Source: Flavobacteriaceae bacterium (GTDB lineage: Bacteria; Bacteroidota; Bacteroidia; Flavobacteriales; Flavobacteriaceae). Taken from it: DNA of 14,411 nt. Under the pieces are notes generated by a model. It made no database searches. It was not told the origin of the DNA and was given only the letters and a program-made list of their open reading frames with translations. Numbering within the stretch: position 1 is the stretch's first letter; the number at the start of each line of letters is the position of its first letter. Shown here one piece after another: positions 12,689 through 14,411 of the stretch. The translations under genes and the position numbers were made by a program. Location: contig JAESUF010000361.1 in the NCBI GenBank assembly GCA_016763215.1, positions 1 to 14,411 of the forward strand, given 5' to 3'.

Positions 12689-14411
12689 TTATTTATTCTC
12701 AATCCAAGTTCTAGCATTTACAAATGCTTCTAACCAAGGAGATACTTCGTCTTTTCTCTCAGTTGGATAATTCGCCCAATTCCATTGGAACGTAGAACGT
12801 TCAATGTGTGGCATTGTAGCTAAATGACGCCCGGTTTTATCACACAACATGGCAGTATTAAAATCAGAACCATTCGGATTGTGTGGATATCCTTCATAAC
12901 TGTATTTTGCAACAATATCATAATTGTCTTCAGAATAGGGTAAATCAAATTTTCCTTCTCCATGAGAAATCCAAACACCAAGAGTTGTTCCTGCTAGGCT
13001 AGAAAGCATCACAGAATTGTTCTCTTGTATTTTTACAGAAGTAAAGGCACTTTCGTGTTTTCCAGAATCATTGTAGGTCATTTTTCCATGTATTTCATGG
13101 TCAGGATTCATCAAATCCAATTCCATCCATAACTGACAACCGTTACAAATTCCGACACTTAAGGTATCTTCTCTATCGAAGAACGATTTTAAGGCTTTAT
13201 TTGCTTTCTCGTTGTATAAAAATGCTCCAGCCCAACCTTTAGCAGAACCTAATACATCCGAATTTGAGAATCCACCCACAGCTCCAATAAATTGAATGTC
13301 TTCTAATGTTTCACGACCAGAGATTAAATCGGTCATATGAACGTCCTTAACATCAAATCCGGCTAAGTACATTGCATTGGCCATTTCTCGTTCAGAATTA
13401 CTCCCTTTTTCACGTAAAACAGCTGCTTTAGGCCTAGGTTTCGAATGGTCAATCACTGGTAGTTTTCCCGTAAATTGTTTAGGGAATTTGTATTGAAGTG
13501 GCTGATTCTTATAGTTGTTATACCTGTCTTTTGCCAAACCATTTGCGGTTTGTTTTTGATCGAGAAGGAAAGAAGTCTTGTACCAAGCATCTCTTAACTC
13601 TGAAACAGATAATGAATAGTTTGTCGTATTATTTTGTATGTTTAAATTATTACTTTCTGTAACAGTTCCTATTTTAATAGCAGCAATTCCATTGTTCGCA
13701 AATGTATCTTCAATAGTATTGTCTTTAGACTGAATTACAATCCCTGCATTCTCAGCAAATAATAATTTGATGCTATCGCTTTCTCCTAATTCTGAAAGGT
13801 TAAGGTTTGCACCGGTATTTAGATTGGCAAAACACAATTCTAATAAAGTAGTAATCAACCCACCTGAAGCAACATCATGTCCTGCAAGAATTTGACCTTC
13901 TTTGATTAAGTTCTGAATTGTATTGAAAACATTTTTTACATATGCCGCATCTTTTACTGTTGGAGTTTCGTTTCCAATTTTATTGACTATTTGAGCAAAA
14001 GAACTCCCACCCAATTTATAATTGTCTTGAGAAACATTGATATAGTATATAGCTCCTCCGTCTTTTTGTAAAACAGGTTCTACAACTTTCATAATATCAT
14101 TACAGTTGGCGGCTGCTGAAATGATAACTGTACCCGGAGAAATTACTTCTTCGTTTGGATACTTTTGTTTCATTGATAAGGAGTCTTTCCCTGTAGGAAC
14201 ATTAATCCCTAAATCAATTGAAAATTCTGAAATTGCTTTTACAGCTTTGTACAAACGAGCATCTTCCCCTTCATTTTTACAAGGCCACATCCAGTTTGCA
14301 GATAAAGAAACTGATTGTAATCCGTCTTTTAGCGGTGCCCAAATAATGTTGGTTAATGATTCAGTAATCGCATTTCTACTTCCAGCTTCTGGGTTAATTA
14401 ATCCAGAAATA
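12689..14411 (-). CDS. purL: Phosphoribosylformylglycinamidine synthase, long form (3' part, 5' end outside window)
   Basis: PurL converts FGAR, ATP and glutamine to FGAM in purine synthesis. Some 573 C-terminal residues are visible. The frame is open to the right edge (first residues ISGLINPEAGSRNA), so the Met codon at 14290 is internal: it lies in SANWMWPCKN, a conserved part of the second synthetase half. The synthetase part includes GKDSLSMKQKY and AGHDVASGGL. The C-terminal glutaminase domain starts near KAAVLREKGSN, has the nucleophile Cys in GICNGCQ and the His/Glu pair in PHIERS, and ends about 20 residues after that. This is the single-chain form of about 1,200 residues, as in Proteobacteria and Bacteroidota, rather than separate PurL/PurQ/PurS. 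It converges with the peptide cassette across a terminator. Confidence 0.97.
   Translation of the reverse strand, partial: ISGLINPEAGSRNAITESLTNIIWAPLKDGLQSVSLSANWMWPCKNEGEDARLYKAVKAISEFSIDLGINVPTGKDSLSMKQKYPNEEVISPGTVIISAAANCNDIMKVVEPVLQKDGGAIYYINVSQDNYKLGGSSFAQIVNKIGNETPTVKDAAYVKNVFNTIQNLIKEGQILAGHDVASGGLITTLLELCFANLNTGANLNLSELGESDSIKLLFAENAGIVIQSKDNTIEDTFANNGIAAIKIGTVTESNNLNIQNNTTNYSLSVSELRDAWYKTSFLLDQKQTANGLAKDRYNNYKNQPLQYKFPKQFTGKLPVIDHSKPRPKAAVLREKGSNSEREMANAMYLAGFDVKDVHMTDLISGRETLEDIQFIGAVGGFSNSDVLGSAKGWAGAFLYNEKANKALKSFFDREDTLSVGICNGCQLWMELDLMNPDHEIHGKMTYNDSGKHESAFTSVKIQENNSVMLSSLAGTTLGVWISHGEGKFDLPYSEDNYDIVAKYSYEGYPHNPNGSDFNTAMLCDKTGRHLATMPHIERSTFQWNWANYPTERKDEVSPWLEAFVNARTWIENK

Noticed and set aside
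12689..14290. A complete 533-residue gene starting at ATG 14290
   Set aside because: The frame is open upstream to the window edge and encodes conserved PurL sequence, so that Met is internal.

Overview
The window looks like chromosomal DNA of a low-GC Bacteroidota, most likely a Flavobacteriia/Flavobacteriaceae member. The evidence is strong AT bias, Bacteroidota-type promoters (TTG, about 20 nt, TAnnTTTG) upstream of dnaX and of the hydrolase gene, weak Shine-Dalgarno sequences, a DnaX lacking the usual four-cysteine zinc module, a long-form PurL, and several small exported proteins with Sec signal peptides ending in AQ or SQ. Housekeeping genes cut by both edges (dnaX left, purL right) bracket the accessory content. 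I see no IS element, tRNA, rRNA or CRISPR array.

Layout, left to right. 1-1095 (-): 5' part of dnaX, with an A11 slippery run at the end of the clamp-loader core. 1240-1890 (+): exported MsrA. 1905-2597 (-): a flavin reductase-fold protein that matches iodotyrosine deiodinase, including its Glu/Tyr/Lys substrate triad. 2632-2726: three hairpins. 2743-3567 (-): unknown secreted protein. 3806-4816 (-): exported alpha/beta hydrolase with its own promoter. 5074-5314 (-): probable remnant of a small exported-protein gene. 5359-7134 and 7219-8982 (-): tandem long-chain acyl-CoA synthetase paralogs. 9148-9864 (-): exported pentapeptide-repeat protein. 9865-10331: a long gene-free stretch. 10332-12628 (+): a three-gene cassette. 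12689-14411 (-): 3' part of purL.

The most interesting unit is the plus-strand cassette at 10332-12628. It holds a 66-residue Cys-free peptide with NDL and GDL motifs and a Gly/Lys tail, then a strong hairpin plus T-tract, then a radical SAM/SPASM protein with an extra C-terminal four-Cys zinc ribbon, then a DOT1-like class I methyltransferase starting 2 nt after the radical SAM stop codon. This has the form of a ribosomally made, post-translationally modified peptide (RiPP-like) system: substrate, partial terminator to keep the substrate in excess, radical maturase and a second modifying enzyme. I recall an NCBI family described as a GDL-motif peptide-associated radical SAM/SPASM maturase, and the peptide resembles DUF1843 small proteins; both links are from memory. 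The chemistry and the product are not known to me.

The remaining genes do not form one obvious pathway. The acyl-CoA synthetases would activate long-chain fatty acids. MsrA, the hydrolase, the unknown beta-rich protein and the pentapeptide protein all appear to be exported to the periplasm or cell surface.
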